The notes under the pieces were generated by a model. The model was not told where the DNA came from. It saw nothing but the letters and a program-made list of their open reading frames with translations, and did not search any database. Positions 25,101 through 34,189 of a stretch of 64,000 bases of DNA are shown here, in pieces (the first letter of the stretch is position 1; the number at the start of each line of letters is the position of its first letter). The position numbers and the translations under genes are program-made. This DNA is from an uncultured Mediterraneibacter sp. (GTDB lineage Bacteria > Bacillota > Clostridia > Lachnospirales > Lachnospiraceae), in the NCBI GenBank assembly GCA_934309345.1, contig CAKRDD010000001.1, positions 124,001 to 188,000 on the forward strand, written 5' to 3'.

Positions 25101-28100
25101 TTTATCGATGGAATTCTTGAAGCTTATGAAACGGCTATGGATTCCATGCTGAAAACAAAGTATATTTCAGAGATTTCCATTCTCTCAGAGAATGCTGAAA
25201 ATAAAATTGCTGAGTTTAATCATACAGAATGCGGATATGACAGAAACAGTACGATTTCTGACCGGTTCGATGAAATAGTACAGGCAACACCGGATCGTAC
25301 GGCAGTTGTATTTCAGAATAAGAAATATACTTATAAAGAACTGGATGAAATTAGTGACCGGCTTGGAAAATATATTGCATCTATGGGAATTGGAAAAGAA
25401 GATGTTGTGTCTATTCTGATTCCACGCTGCGAATATATGGCAATCGCTCCGATGGGTGTGATCAAAGCAGGTGCGGCATACCAGCCATTGGATCCGACTT
25501 ACCCGAAAGACCGCTTGATGTACATGCTGGAAGATTCTTCAGCGAAGCTTTTGATCGCAGACCGGGAACTGCTGCCATTGCTCGATGGATATCAGGGTCC
25601 TGTTTTATTTACAGATGAGATCATGCAGCTTGAAAATACAGACGCAGAGTTAAGAAAACCAGAGTATAAGGATTTGTTCATCTTATTGTATACATCAGGT
25701 TCAACAGGTGTGCCAAAGGGATGCATGCTTGAATATGGAAATATTACGGCATTCTGTCACTGGTATAAGCGTTATTATGGCATAGATTCTGATTCTAAAG
25801 TAGCTGCTTATGCATCCTTTGGATTTGATGCGTCTATGATGGACATTTATGGTGCGATTACGAATGGAGCAGAGTTACATATTATTCCGGAAGAGATCCG
25901 TCTTGATTTTATTGCACTTCAGCGTTACTTTGAAGAAAATGGCATAACACATTCTTTCATGACAACACAGGTGGGAAGACAGTTTGCCCTTGAAATGGAT
26001 TGTGAGAGCCTGAAATATCTTTCTGTGGGAGGAGAGAAGCTTGTTCCATGTGATCCACCAAAGGGATATAAGCTGATCAACGGTTATGGACCTACAGAAG
26101 CAACTATTTTCACAACAGTATTTGAAGTTGATAAGTATTATCCGAATATTCCGATCGGAAAAGCACTTGATAATGTCAGACTTTACATTGTAGATAAGTC
26201 TGGCCATATGCTTCCATATGGCGCATGTGGTGAATTGATGATCGCAGGCTGGCAGGTTTCAAGAGGATATCTCAACAAACCTGAAAAAACCGCTGAGGTT
26301 TACACAGAAAATATTTATGATAATACCGAAGGGTATGAAATCTTATATCATTCAGGAGATATCGCAAGATATCTTCCGGACGGAAATATCCAGATTATCG
26401 GCAGAAAGGATTCACAGGTTAAGATCAGAGGTTTCCGAATTGAACTTTCGGAAGTAGAGGAAGTCATAAGAAGATATAAAGGAATCAAAGATGCAACGGT
26501 AGTTGCTTTTGATGAACCGACCGGTGGAAAATATATTGCTGCATATGTTGTAGCTGACAGTGAGATTAATATTGAATCGTTAAATGATTTCATTAAGGAG
26601 ACAAAACCGGCTTATATGGTTCCGGCTGTGACCATGCAGATTGATAAGATTCCATTGAACCAGAATCAGAAGGTGAATAAAAAAGAACTTCCGGTACCGG
26701 AGAGAAAAGCCGCAGAAATCATAAAACCGCAAAATGAGATCCAGCAGAAATTATTTGATTGTATCGCAGAAGTACTTGGCTATACAGAATTTGGAATTAC
26801 AACAGATATTTATGATGCAGGACTGACTTCTATCAGCGCGATCAAACTTAATATTCTTATTTCAAAAGCATTTGATATTGTCATTAAAACGTCAGACATC
26901 AAGAATAACCCTACAATTCAGATGCTGGAGAGCTTTGTAGGAACAGCCGGAAAAGAAACGACGAGAGAGATACAGGAGAATTATCCTCTTACCAATACCC
27001 AGGAGGGAATTTTTATCGAATGCACTGCGAATATGGGATCAACCATTTACAATATCCCATATCTTCTGAAACTTGATAAAAAGGTGGATCTTGAGAGACT
27101 CGCAGCAGCTGTTGACAGCATGATCGAGGCGCATCCTTACTTAAAAACAAGACTTTTTATGGATGAGAATGGGGACGTTCTTCAGAAACGCGACGATCAT
27201 ATAGTCTGCAAGACACAGATCATAAATGGAATGAACAGAGAAACTCTGGTCCGTCCATATATGTTGTTTAATGAACAGCTCTTCCGGTTTGAAATTTACA
27301 GAACCTGTGATGGAAATTATCTGTTCCTTGACATTCATCACATCATTGCAGACGGAACATCTCTTGCAATCATAATAAATGATATTAACAGAGCTTACGC
27401 AGGAGAAGTACTCGAAACAGAAAAATATACTTCCTATGATCTTGCACTCGATAACAGAGATGCGTTGAAGGGCAATACATACAAAGAGGCAGAGAAGTAC
27501 TATAAATCTGTATTTGATCTAACAAATGGCAGCATTAGGTTCTATCCGGATAAGAGTGGGGCAGTTCCGACCGCAGAGCTTTACCGCAGAGAGATCACGG
27601 AGATTTCCGTACAGGAGGTGAAAGAATTCTGTAAGGAATATGGAATCACAGAGAATGTATTTTTCATTTCGGCGTTTGGTATTGCACTTGGAAAATATAA
27701 CTTCAGGAAGGATGCTGTTTTCACTACGATCTATCATGGAAGAAATGACTCCAGACTTTCAGAAACAATTGGTATGTTGGTAAAGACACTTCCGGTATAC
27801 TGCGATTTCTCAGGAAGCATCAAAGAGTGCCTGACAAACGTTCAGGGACAGTTGATCGATTCTATGAATCATGACATTTATCCGTTCTCACAGATAAGCC
27901 ATGAATTTAACATAAAGGCAGATGCCATGGTGATCTATCAGGGAGATAACTTTGCTTTTGATACGATCGGCGGTGAATATGCACAGGAGGAGCCAATCCG
28001 TCTTAATATGGCAAAAGCACCTGTTTCTGTCAGTATTTCGATTGAAAGAAGCAAATTTGTATTTGAGATCGAATACAGAGGTGATATGTACTATGAAGAT

Positions 28101-31100
28101 AGTATAAAATATCTTGCAGATAATCTTACACTTGCAGCAGATGGTATTTTACGGGAATACGATCCGTCAGAGATCAGACTTCTTTTTGAAGAAGAGACAG
28201 AGATGGAAGATGATCCTGAACATGCAGGAAAAACATTTGTAGATCTGTTCAGGGAAACAGTCGCTAAATATCCGGACAGAGCAGCGGTAAGAGATGGACA
28301 GGCAGAACTCACTTACAGAGAACTGGACAAAATGTCAGATTACGTTGCACAAAAGCTTACTGAAAATGGATTTGGCAGAGAAAAAGTTGCTGGTATTTTG
28401 TGTGGAAGGACAAAGGAATATGCGATCGCATACATTGGCATAATGAAGGCAGGAGGAGCGTATGTCCCTCTGGATCCGGAATATCCGCAGAGCAGAATTG
28501 AATATATGCTGAAAGATTCGGAAGCTGAAAACCTGCTTGTGATGAATCAATACCTTGATCTCGTAGACTTTTATGATAAAAATATCATTTCTCTTGATGA
28601 CGTGGAGAAGGAAGCAAAAGAGTTTCAGCTTTCGGTAGAGCTTACACCTCCAAAACAGGAAAATCTTGCATATATGATCTATACATCAGGATCAACCGGA
28701 AAGCCGAAGGGGGTTATGATCGAACACAGGAATTTGCTGAATCTGATCGAATATATCAGATTAACAAGAAATACAACTCCGGAGGATGTTGTTGCAGAAT
28801 TTGCAAGTTTCTGCTTTGACGCATCCGTGCTGGATCTTTTCGCTCCACTTACTGCAGGTGCTGTACTTTATATATTGCCGGAGAGCATCCGAAAAGATGC
28901 AGTTGCTGTTGGAAAATTCATAAAAGATGAAAAAATTACGACAGCAACGTTCCCAACACAGATGGGTGAGCTGGTTACAGAGCTGCTTGATGACGCGCCA
29001 AATCTTAAATTTGTTACTCTCGGCGGCGAGAAATTCAAGCATTACAGAGAACGGACCTATCAGATGATCAACGGATATGGACCGACCGAAGATACAGTAT
29101 CTTCGACAGAATTCAAGGTTGACAGACAGTATGATAACATACCAATAGGAAAATCCCAGCGGAATGTCCGCAGCTATATTGTAGATAAAGATTTGAACAG
29201 ACTTCCGGTCGGGGCATCCGGTGAACTTTGCCATGCCGGACGACAGATCGCAAGAGGATATCACAATCTTCCGGAAAAGACGGCAGCTGTATTTGTAGCG
29301 AATCCATTTTCTGTATGTGAAGATGACAGCCGGCTTTACAGAACCGGTGATATGGTTCGGATGAAAGGTGACGGAAATATAGAGTATATCGGAAGAATCG
29401 ATTCCCAGGTGAAGATCAGGGGATACCGGGTTGAGCTTGGTGAAATCGAGGGTGCAGTTTTGAAGCATGAGCAGGTGAAAAATGCAGCTGTTACGGTAGT
29501 TGAAAAGGGTGGAAATAAGTACATAACGGCTTATTATACAGGAGAAAACATTCCGGAGGAGCAGCTGAAGAGCTTCTTAGAGCCACTCATTCCAGATTAT
29601 ATGATGCCAACATTTTTTGTTTATCTTGATGAAATGCCTGTGACTCCAGGTGGGAAAATTGATAAGAAAGCACTTCCGCTTCCGGAAGTAACGATAAAGA
29701 ATACAGGTTATGTAGAGCCGGTTACTGCGGTTCAGACCTCACTTTGTGAGATCTTTGAAAAAGCACTCGGTGTCGAGAAAGTAGGAATAGAGGATAATTT
29801 CTTTGAAATTGGAGGCTCCTCGCTTACAGCATCAAAGGTTGCCATTCTGTGTCTTTCAAAGAATATTTCTATTGTATATTCAGATATTTTCAAATATCCT
29901 ACAGTACGTGAGCTGGCAGCAGTGGTTGATGACAGCGTACTACCTGAGAATCCGCAGAGTAATAATGAATTTTCGAATTATAATTACAACCGGATCCAGA
30001 GTGTGATCAGTGGAAATGTGGAAGAAAATGTTGACAGAGTCACAAAGGAAAAACTCGGAGATATTATGCTTACAGGTGCGACAGGATTCCTTGGAATCCA
30101 TGTCCTGAAAGCATATCTGGATAATTATGATGGAAAAGTATACTGCCTGGTACGAAAAGGTGCATACCAGTCAGCACAGAAGCGGATGATGCACATGCTG
30201 ATGTATTATTTTGATAATCCATATCAGGAACTGTTCCAGGATCGTATTATCTGTGTGGACGGTGATATCACATCAAAAGAAGAAGTGGAAAGTTTTGCCG
30301 GCTATAAATTCCAGACGCTTATTAACTGTGCTGCCTGCGTAAAACATTTTGCAGCAGGGGATATCCTGGAAAAGATAAATGTGCAGGGAGTTTTGAATCT
30401 TATTGATTTTTGTAAGAATAATGGCCGCAGATTCATTCAGATTTCTACGGTGTCTGTTGCAGGTGAAGGATCAGATGGCGTTCCGCCGCTGTCCAGACGC
30501 TTCTGCGAAAATGACCTGTATATTGGACAAAATATCACAAATGAATATATCCGTACAAAGTTCCTTGCAGAAAGAGCTGTGCTGGAAGCGGTTTCAGGCG
30601 GACTTGACGGAAAAATCATCCGTGTAGGAAATCTGATGAGCAGAAATACAGATGGCGAGTTCCAGATTAATTTTATTACAAATGGATTTTTGCGTAGCCT
30701 GAGAGGTTATAAAGCAGTTGGTAAGTTCCCGATTGGAAGTATGCATGAGATCACAGAGTTTTCTCCGATTGATTCAACAGCACTTGCAGTCCTGAAGCTT
30801 GTACAGACGGACAGGAGATTTACAGTGTTCCATGCCTGCAACAGCCATCAGATCTATATGGCAGACCTGATCTATGCGATGCGGAATCATGGATTCAGAA
30901 TTGATATTGTGAAGGATGAAGAATTCGAAGAGGCTGTTAGGGAGTTCGCAAAGAACAGCAAAGATTCAGACGCTGTTTCCGGACTTATTGCATATACCTC
31001 ACATAATGAGAATGAGATCTATACATTGGAATACAGCAACAGATTTACAGCACAGATTCTGTACAGACTGGATTATAAATGGCCAGTCACAGATGACAGA

Positions 31101-31151
31101 TATCTGGAAAATGCAATAGCAGCACTTGACAGACTCGCATTTTTTGATTAA
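22161..31151 (+). CDS. Three-module nonribosomal peptide synthetase with terminal reductase
   Basis: 2996 residues, cytoplasmic megaenzyme. Domain order by motifs: A1 (about 15-500; YTSGSTGKPKG near 165), T1 (serine in AGLSSL near 549), C1 (HHIIADG near 724), A2 (YTSGSTGVPKG near 1177), T2 (AGLTSI near 1555), C2 (HHIIADG near 1725), A3 (YTSGSTGKPKG near 2174), T3 (IGGSSL near 2552), and a thioester reductase (about 2635-2996; GATGFLG near 2640, Y-x3-K in YIRTK near 2795). All adenylation cores keep the GYGPTE motif and the A10 lysine. There is no starter C domain, epimerase or thioesterase, so a linear tripeptide would be released reductively as an aldehyde (or alcohol). By-eye pocket residues: A1 D-V-L-T-F-V-G-I-S, A2 D-A-M-T-S-G-G-I-F, A3 D-A-L-F-T-G-G-V-S; I cannot assign substrates. 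AGGAGG overlaps the stop of the MATE gene. A PPTase is supplied at 33510. Confidence 0.96.
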   Translation: MNAINEKNNFTFEFKPVTKLFEEQVQYHPDQCAVISGEEKLTYIQLNKRANKIANALIEMGVVRENIVGVVLDRCCDFYAVRQGILKSGGAFVVAAPDYPEDRIQYIFEDAEAHFIITTKQIAREHADLFSKLSDRILLLEELLEHENAENPEVEIKEHDLCYCIYTSGSTGKPKGVMIEHINLANFVNPNPKNTETYGYVSRGSVSLSMAAMTFDVSILEEYVPLTNGLTAVIASDEEIQNPILLGDLILKNKVDIMTTTPTYLSNMIDLPQLQEAMAGIKVFDVGAEAFPPALYDKIRSVNPDAYIMNGYGPTETTISCTMKIMTDNKKITIGAPNGNVKVFVVNKENEVLPDGETGELVIAGLGVGRGYINLPEKTAAVFIDLNGERAYKTGDLARINTDNEIEFFGRIDNQIKLRGLRIELGEIEEVINSLDGITTNITIPVDNKYLCCYFTADRQIDPEEISAYASESLAHYMVPEVFIQLDKMPVTANGKIDKKALPKPVSQPENLKTPETPMQKKIFEIVAKVVENDFFGIDTSFYKAGLSSLSAMKLCILISDEFGVTVKTSDIHECNTVEKLEKYVMLAPKIRTYEKRAIYPLTGSQKGIFAECSKNPESTVYNIPFLFELDPKVDIQKLSDAITAMVTAHSYLLTKVYLNDKGEMVQRPCDDTFVFVPEVIKTTNEQFECLKKELVHPFQLEKGQLFRAEIYLTEDRKYLFTDFHHIIADGNSYDIIFEDINRAYQGEKLEKESYTGFDAAIDEEQQMKEGKYKRAEKYYDSIFEGIETESLPFPDQSGKIPEKGYQERNLSIGEDRILSYCEKMGVTPNILFTGLFGILMTKYSNSEDSLFATIYNGRNDSRLENTVCMLVKTLPVYCSFEPGSTVQAYMAKLSEQIMSSMANDIFPFSDICAKYGFNSDLVFAYQAELSDDYPIGNTIAKGEDLSLDMAKMPLLIQVREYNSEYVLTAEYRSDMYSGDFIDGILEAYETAMDSMLKTKYISEISILSENAENKIAEFNHTECGYDRNSTISDRFDEIVQATPDRTAVVFQNKKYTYKELDEISDRLGKYIASMGIGKEDVVSILIPRCEYMAIAPMGVIKAGAAYQPLDPTYPKDRLMYMLEDSSAKLLIADRELLPLLDGYQGPVLFTDEIMQLENTDAELRKPEYKDLFILLYTSGSTGVPKGCMLEYGNITAFCHWYKRYYGIDSDSKVAAYASFGFDASMMDIYGAITNGAELHIIPEEIRLDFIALQRYFEENGITHSFMTTQVGRQFALEMDCESLKYLSVGGEKLVPCDPPKGYKLINGYGPTEATIFTTVFEVDKYYPNIPIGKALDNVRLYIVDKSGHMLPYGACGELMIAGWQVSRGYLNKPEKTAEVYTENIYDNTEGYEILYHSGDIARYLPDGNIQIIGRKDSQVKIRGFRIELSEVEEVIRRYKGIKDATVVAFDEPTGGKYIAAYVVADSEINIESLNDFIKETKPAYMVPAVTMQIDKIPLNQNQKVNKKELPVPERKAAEIIKPQNEIQQKLFDCIAEVLGYTEFGITTDIYDAGLTSISAIKLNILISKAFDIVIKTSDIKNNPTIQMLESFVGTAGKETTREIQENYPLTNTQEGIFIECTANMGSTIYNIPYLLKLDKKVDLERLAAAVDSMIEAHPYLKTRLFMDENGDVLQKRDDHIVCKTQIINGMNRETLVRPYMLFNEQLFRFEIYRTCDGNYLFLDIHHIIADGTSLAIIINDINRAYAGEVLETEKYTSYDLALDNRDALKGNTYKEAEKYYKSVFDLTNGSIRFYPDKSGAVPTAELYRREITEISVQEVKEFCKEYGITENVFFISAFGIALGKYNFRKDAVFTTIYHGRNDSRLSETIGMLVKTLPVYCDFSGSIKECLTNVQGQLIDSMNHDIYPFSQISHEFNIKADAMVIYQGDNFAFDTIGGEYAQEEPIRLNMAKAPVSVSISIERSKFVFEIEYRGDMYYEDSIKYLADNLTLAADGILREYDPSEIRLLFEEETEMEDDPEHAGKTFVDLFRETVAKYPDRAAVRDGQAELTYRELDKMSDYVAQKLTENGFGREKVAGILCGRTKEYAIAYIGIMKAGGAYVPLDPEYPQSRIEYMLKDSEAENLLVMNQYLDLVDFYDKNIISLDDVEKEAKEFQLSVELTPPKQENLAYMIYTSGSTGKPKGVMIEHRNLLNLIEYIRLTRNTTPEDVVAEFASFCFDASVLDLFAPLTAGAVLYILPESIRKDAVAVGKFIKDEKITTATFPTQMGELVTELLDDAPNLKFVTLGGEKFKHYRERTYQMINGYGPTEDTVSSTEFKVDRQYDNIPIGKSQRNVRSYIVDKDLNRLPVGASGELCHAGRQIARGYHNLPEKTAAVFVANPFSVCEDDSRLYRTGDMVRMKGDGNIEYIGRIDSQVKIRGYRVELGEIEGAVLKHEQVKNAAVTVVEKGGNKYITAYYTGENIPEEQLKSFLEPLIPDYMMPTFFVYLDEMPVTPGGKIDKKALPLPEVTIKNTGYVEPVTAVQTSLCEIFEKALGVEKVGIEDNFFEIGGSSLTASKVAILCLSKNISIVYSDIFKYPTVRELAAVVDDSVLPENPQSNNEFSNYNYNRIQSVISGNVEENVDRVTKEKLGDIMLTGATGFLGIHVLKAYLDNYDGKVYCLVRKGAYQSAQKRMMHMLMYYFDNPYQELFQDRIICVDGDITSKEEVESFAGYKFQTLINCAACVKHFAAGDILEKINVQGVLNLIDFCKNNGRRFIQISTVSVAGEGSDGVPPLSRRFCENDLYIGQNITNEYIRTKFLAERAVLEAVSGGLDGKIIRVGNLMSRNTDGEFQINFITNGFLRSLRGYKAVGKFPIGSMHEITEFSPIDSTALAVLKLVQTDRRFTVFHACNSHQIYMADLIYAMRNHGFRIDIVKDEEFEEAVREFAKNSKDSDAVSGLIAYTSHNENEIYTLEYSNRFTAQILYRLDYKWPVTDDRYLENAIAALDRLAFFD

Positions 31152-31160
31152 CAACTCAGG

Positions 31161-31185
31161 AGGGTGCGAAGCAGATTCGCACCCT
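31161..31185 (+). promoter_or_regulatory. Intercistronic hairpin between the NRPS and STAS genes
   Basis: A perfect 10-bp stem AGGGTGCGAA (31161-31170) / TTCGCACCCT (31176-31185) with a 5-nt loop, 10 nt past the NRPS stop. No T run follows. It may stabilise the upstream mRNA or reduce read-through into the regulatory genes. Confidence 0.6.
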
Positions 31186-31207
31186 TGAACGAAAGGAGAA
31201 CTGATTT

Positions 31208-31507
31208 ATGGAAATTATAACTAAAACAGAAGAAAATAAAGTAACAATGGAAATCAGCGGATGGCTTGATACACAGACAGCACCGCAGCTTGAGGAGGCA
31301 CTTTCGGAGCTGGACGACAGTGTTACAAGTCTTGTATTTGATTTGGCAAAGCTGGAGTACATTTCATCAGCCGGTCTGCGTCAGGTGGTTGCGGCATACA
31401 AAAAAATGTCAGACAAAGAAGGATTTAAAATCATAAATGTTTCAGATGAGATATTTGATGTTTTCAGACTTACCGGATTCGGCCAGAAACTGAATATTGA
31501 AAAATGA
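31208..31507 (+). CDS. STAS-domain anti-sigma-factor-antagonist-like protein
   Basis: 99 residues, a single STAS domain as in SpoIIAA and RsbV. LEYISSAGLRQVVAAYKKM includes the phosphorylatable serine (S53 or S54) in the SSAGLR motif. In partner switching a kinase phosphorylates this serine, a PP2C phosphatase removes the phosphate, and the unphosphorylated form binds the kinase. Candidate partners here are the ATPase domains on the MATE protein and on the phosphatase encoded next, whose gene overlaps by 4 nt (ATGA). AAAGGAG precedes the ATG. Confidence 0.92.
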   Translation: MEIITKTEENKVTMEISGWLDTQTAPQLEEALSELDDSVTSLVFDLAKLEYISSAGLRQVVAAYKKMSDKEGFKIINVSDEIFDVFRLTGFGQKLNIEK

Positions 31508-33465
31508 AAAAATCGTTATTAAATAAAATGATCATTTACAGTCTGTCGATCTTTCTGGGGGCAATTCTTTTGTCAGTAGTTATCTGTACGGTCGGGAATA
31601 TCCGGCGTACATTAACACTCACAACGAATATCACAAAAAGTGTTACCCGGATCGCATCGCAGATCGCCGGTAAATATGATCTGGAACAGTTGTCCCAGGA
31701 TCCAGATTCTGAGGAATACAGGGAATTTAAGGAGACGCTCCAGAGTATCTGTAATTATGACGGGGTAGAGTATGTATATGTCTATATTCCTGATATGGAC
31801 AATAATAAGGTGAAGTATGTGATCGGAGTGGCGTCTGATGAGCGCAAGAAGAATGGAGAACTGGAGAAATTTCAGGCAGGGGCTGTCATGGAACATGATT
31901 TTTTGTCCGGTGAAATAAATGCCTGGAATGGAAAATCAGAGGGAATAAGTTCTGTCCGCAGCAATGAACAATATGGAAAACAGATGTGTACCTATGCTCT
32001 TATCACGGATCAAAATAAGAACCGGATCGCTCTTGTAGGTGCAGATTATTCGATTGATAAAATTTACGAAGAAATTATTTCCGATACGATGGTTAAAATG
32101 TTAAAAGTAATTATTGTTCTTTTGATTATTTTCACTGCGGCAGTTTTCTTTGTAAAGAAAAAAATATATGAACCGATCACATATTTATTCACCAACATGA
32201 AGAATTATGTTTCCGGAAAAATAGATGACAACAGAAAATTCGAACCGTTAAAGCTTAATACAAATGATGAAATCCAGCAGCTGGCAGATTATTTTAATGA
32301 AATGGTCGTTGATATCGACAACTATGCAGAGAAAGTTAAAAATCTTGCCAGCCAGCAGGCAAAAGCAGATACAGAGCTTGAAGTTGCGCGACGGATCCAG
32401 TACGGAATTGTTGGTGCTAAAAAAGAACTGAGCTTTTCTGATCATATTATGGTTTCAGCAAGAATGAAATCAGCAAGACAGGTAGGCGGAGACTTTTATG
32501 ATTGTTTTCTGCTTGGGAACGGTAATGTGTGCGCCTTTATCGGTGATGTGTCAGACAAGGGGATTGCTGCGGCACTGTTTATGGTATTTGTAAAAACATT
32601 GCTGCGTGAGAAGCTTATGGATATCCCTGACCTGGCGCAGGCAGTGTGCGAGGTGAACAAGGAGCTTTGCAATTCTAATCCAGCAGGAATGTTCGTAACA
32701 GCTTTTGTTGTAGTCGTTGAGCCAGATTCCGGTAAATTACAGTATGTAAATGCAGGGCATAATAAACCGATTATCACCCATGGTAGTAAAACGGAATTTC
32801 TTGAATGCAGTCCATGTATGGCGCTGGGAGTATTTGATGATTCTGAATACGAACAACATGAAGAAGACTTTACTTCCGGTGATCTGATCTATCTTTATAC
32901 AGATGGTGTGACAGATGCAATAAATTGTGGGAAAACATTTTTTGGAGAGGAAAATCTGTTAAATGTCTGCAAAGCCTCAGAACATACAGCAAATGCAGTG
33001 TGTGTAAGTGTCGGTGTTGCTCTGAAGAATTTTATGGGTGATAAAGCAGAACAGTTTGATGATATTACGATGCTGGCTATTGAACAAAGAGAAAAAGCGT
33101 TGGAACTGTCCTGTGAATTACCTGAACTTGAAAAAATAAAGTCATGTATCTTTAAACTTCCGGTTGACAATGGAAAAAAGAAGAGGATTTTCCTTGCCTG
33201 TGAGGAAATCTTTTCAAATATTACATATTATTCCGGAGCGGATCATGTGCAGTTTACCTGTAACAAGAATGCAGACAGAATAAAGATTACTTTTACAGAC
33301 AATGGGGAAAAATTTAATCCTCTTGAAAGTAAAAGCAAAAAGGAATTTGAAGATTTTGATGAAGGTGGTATGGGAATCAATCTTGTGAAAGGGCTGTGCT
33401 CAAATATCAAATACAGTAATGTTGACGGGAAAAATAGACTCAGTCTGGAATTTACAGACGAATAG
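31504..33465 (+). CDS. Membrane-bound PP2C (SpoIIE/RsbU-like) phosphatase with HATPase domain
   Basis: 653 residues. Membrane segment about 10-31, an extracytoplasmic sensor region about 35-195, a second membrane segment about 198-219, a HAMP-like linker to about 275, then a SpoIIE-type PP2C domain (about 295-525) with metal-binding motifs GGDFYD, GDVSDKG, DGVTDA and DDITML. The C-terminus (about 540-653) is a HATPase_c_2 kinase-like domain with ACEEIFSNI (N box), FTDNG (G1) and GGMGINLV (G2), all intact. Phosphatase and kinase modules thus sit in one chain behind an external sensor; the likely substrate is the co-encoded STAS protein. No sigma factor gene is nearby. Confidence 0.92.
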   Translation: MKKSLLNKMIIYSLSIFLGAILLSVVICTVGNIRRTLTLTTNITKSVTRIASQIAGKYDLEQLSQDPDSEEYREFKETLQSICNYDGVEYVYVYIPDMDNNKVKYVIGVASDERKKNGELEKFQAGAVMEHDFLSGEINAWNGKSEGISSVRSNEQYGKQMCTYALITDQNKNRIALVGADYSIDKIYEEIISDTMVKMLKVIIVLLIIFTAAVFFVKKKIYEPITYLFTNMKNYVSGKIDDNRKFEPLKLNTNDEIQQLADYFNEMVVDIDNYAEKVKNLASQQAKADTELEVARRIQYGIVGAKKELSFSDHIMVSARMKSARQVGGDFYDCFLLGNGNVCAFIGDVSDKGIAAALFMVFVKTLLREKLMDIPDLAQAVCEVNKELCNSNPAGMFVTAFVVVVEPDSGKLQYVNAGHNKPIITHGSKTEFLECSPCMALGVFDDSEYEQHEEDFTSGDLIYLYTDGVTDAINCGKTFFGEENLLNVCKASEHTANAVCVSVGVALKNFMGDKAEQFDDITMLAIEQREKALELSCELPELEKIKSCIFKLPVDNGKKKRIFLACEEIFSNITYYSGADHVQFTCNKNADRIKITFTDNGEKFNPLESKSKKEFEDFDEGGMGINLVKGLCSNIKYSNVDGKNRLSLEFTDE

Positions 33466-33509
33466 AATCACTCACGGGTTTCCTGTAAACAGTACGGAAA
33501 AGAAATCAG

Positions 33510-34124
33510 ATGAAAATGAAGCTATACAAAATTAATATTAATGATCTGGATGATCCACAGCAGAACAAAGGACTTCTTGAATCAGTTGGTGTAAAACGAA
33601 GAGAAAAGATCCTCCGATATTACAAGTCGGAGGATCGAAAGAGAAGCCTTGGCGCAGGCATTATCATAGAGCAGATCTTAAAAGAAAATGGCCTTTCGGA
33701 AGACCATCTAAAGTATTCTGAAAATGGAAAACCTGTTGCAGATAATCTGTTTTTTAATGTATCTCATGCGGGTGATTATGTTGTAGGAGTATCTTCTGAT
33801 TGTGATGTGGGATGCGATATTGAAAAAATTATTGATGCACCGATTGAAATAGCAGAGCATTATTTCAATCAGTCAGAAATTGAGTATATAAAATCAGAAT
33901 CTGATAAGAATAAAGCATTTTTTACGCTTTGGACGTTGAAAGAAAGTTATATGAAGATGACAGGCATGGGAATGAGTCTTCCACTGGATTCTTTTGAAAT
34001 TATCAAGACGGAAAAAGGATTTATACTCGGAAGATCGCAGGAAAAACATGGATTTTTTAAAACAATTGAATTTGATGATCATATCTTTTCAATTTGTAGT
34101 GAAAAAGAGAATATAGAAGATTAA
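33510..34124 (+). CDS. 4'-phosphopantetheinyl transferase, Sfp superfamily
   Basis: 204 residues. Transfers phosphopantetheine from CoA to the carrier-domain serines, here most likely the three T domains of the NRPS. Motifs: NVSHAGDYVVGVSS, GCDIEKI (Mg-binding D and E, near residue 100) and WTLKESYMKMTGMG (near 141). The ribosome binding site is weak (AAAAGAAATCAG). Last gene of the island; 44 nt after the phosphatase gene. Confidence 0.93.
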   Translation: MKMKLYKININDLDDPQQNKGLLESVGVKRREKILRYYKSEDRKRSLGAGIIIEQILKENGLSEDHLKYSENGKPVADNLFFNVSHAGDYVVGVSSDCDVGCDIEKIIDAPIEIAEHYFNQSEIEYIKSESDKNKAFFTLWTLKESYMKMTGMGMSLPLDSFEIIKTEKGFILGRSQEKHGFFKTIEFDDHIFSICSEKENIED

Positions 34125-34189
34125 TACCTCTGTTCTGCAACCGCTTTTGTCAAGTTAAAATTCACTTTTGTAAAAAGTGCACAAATGAT

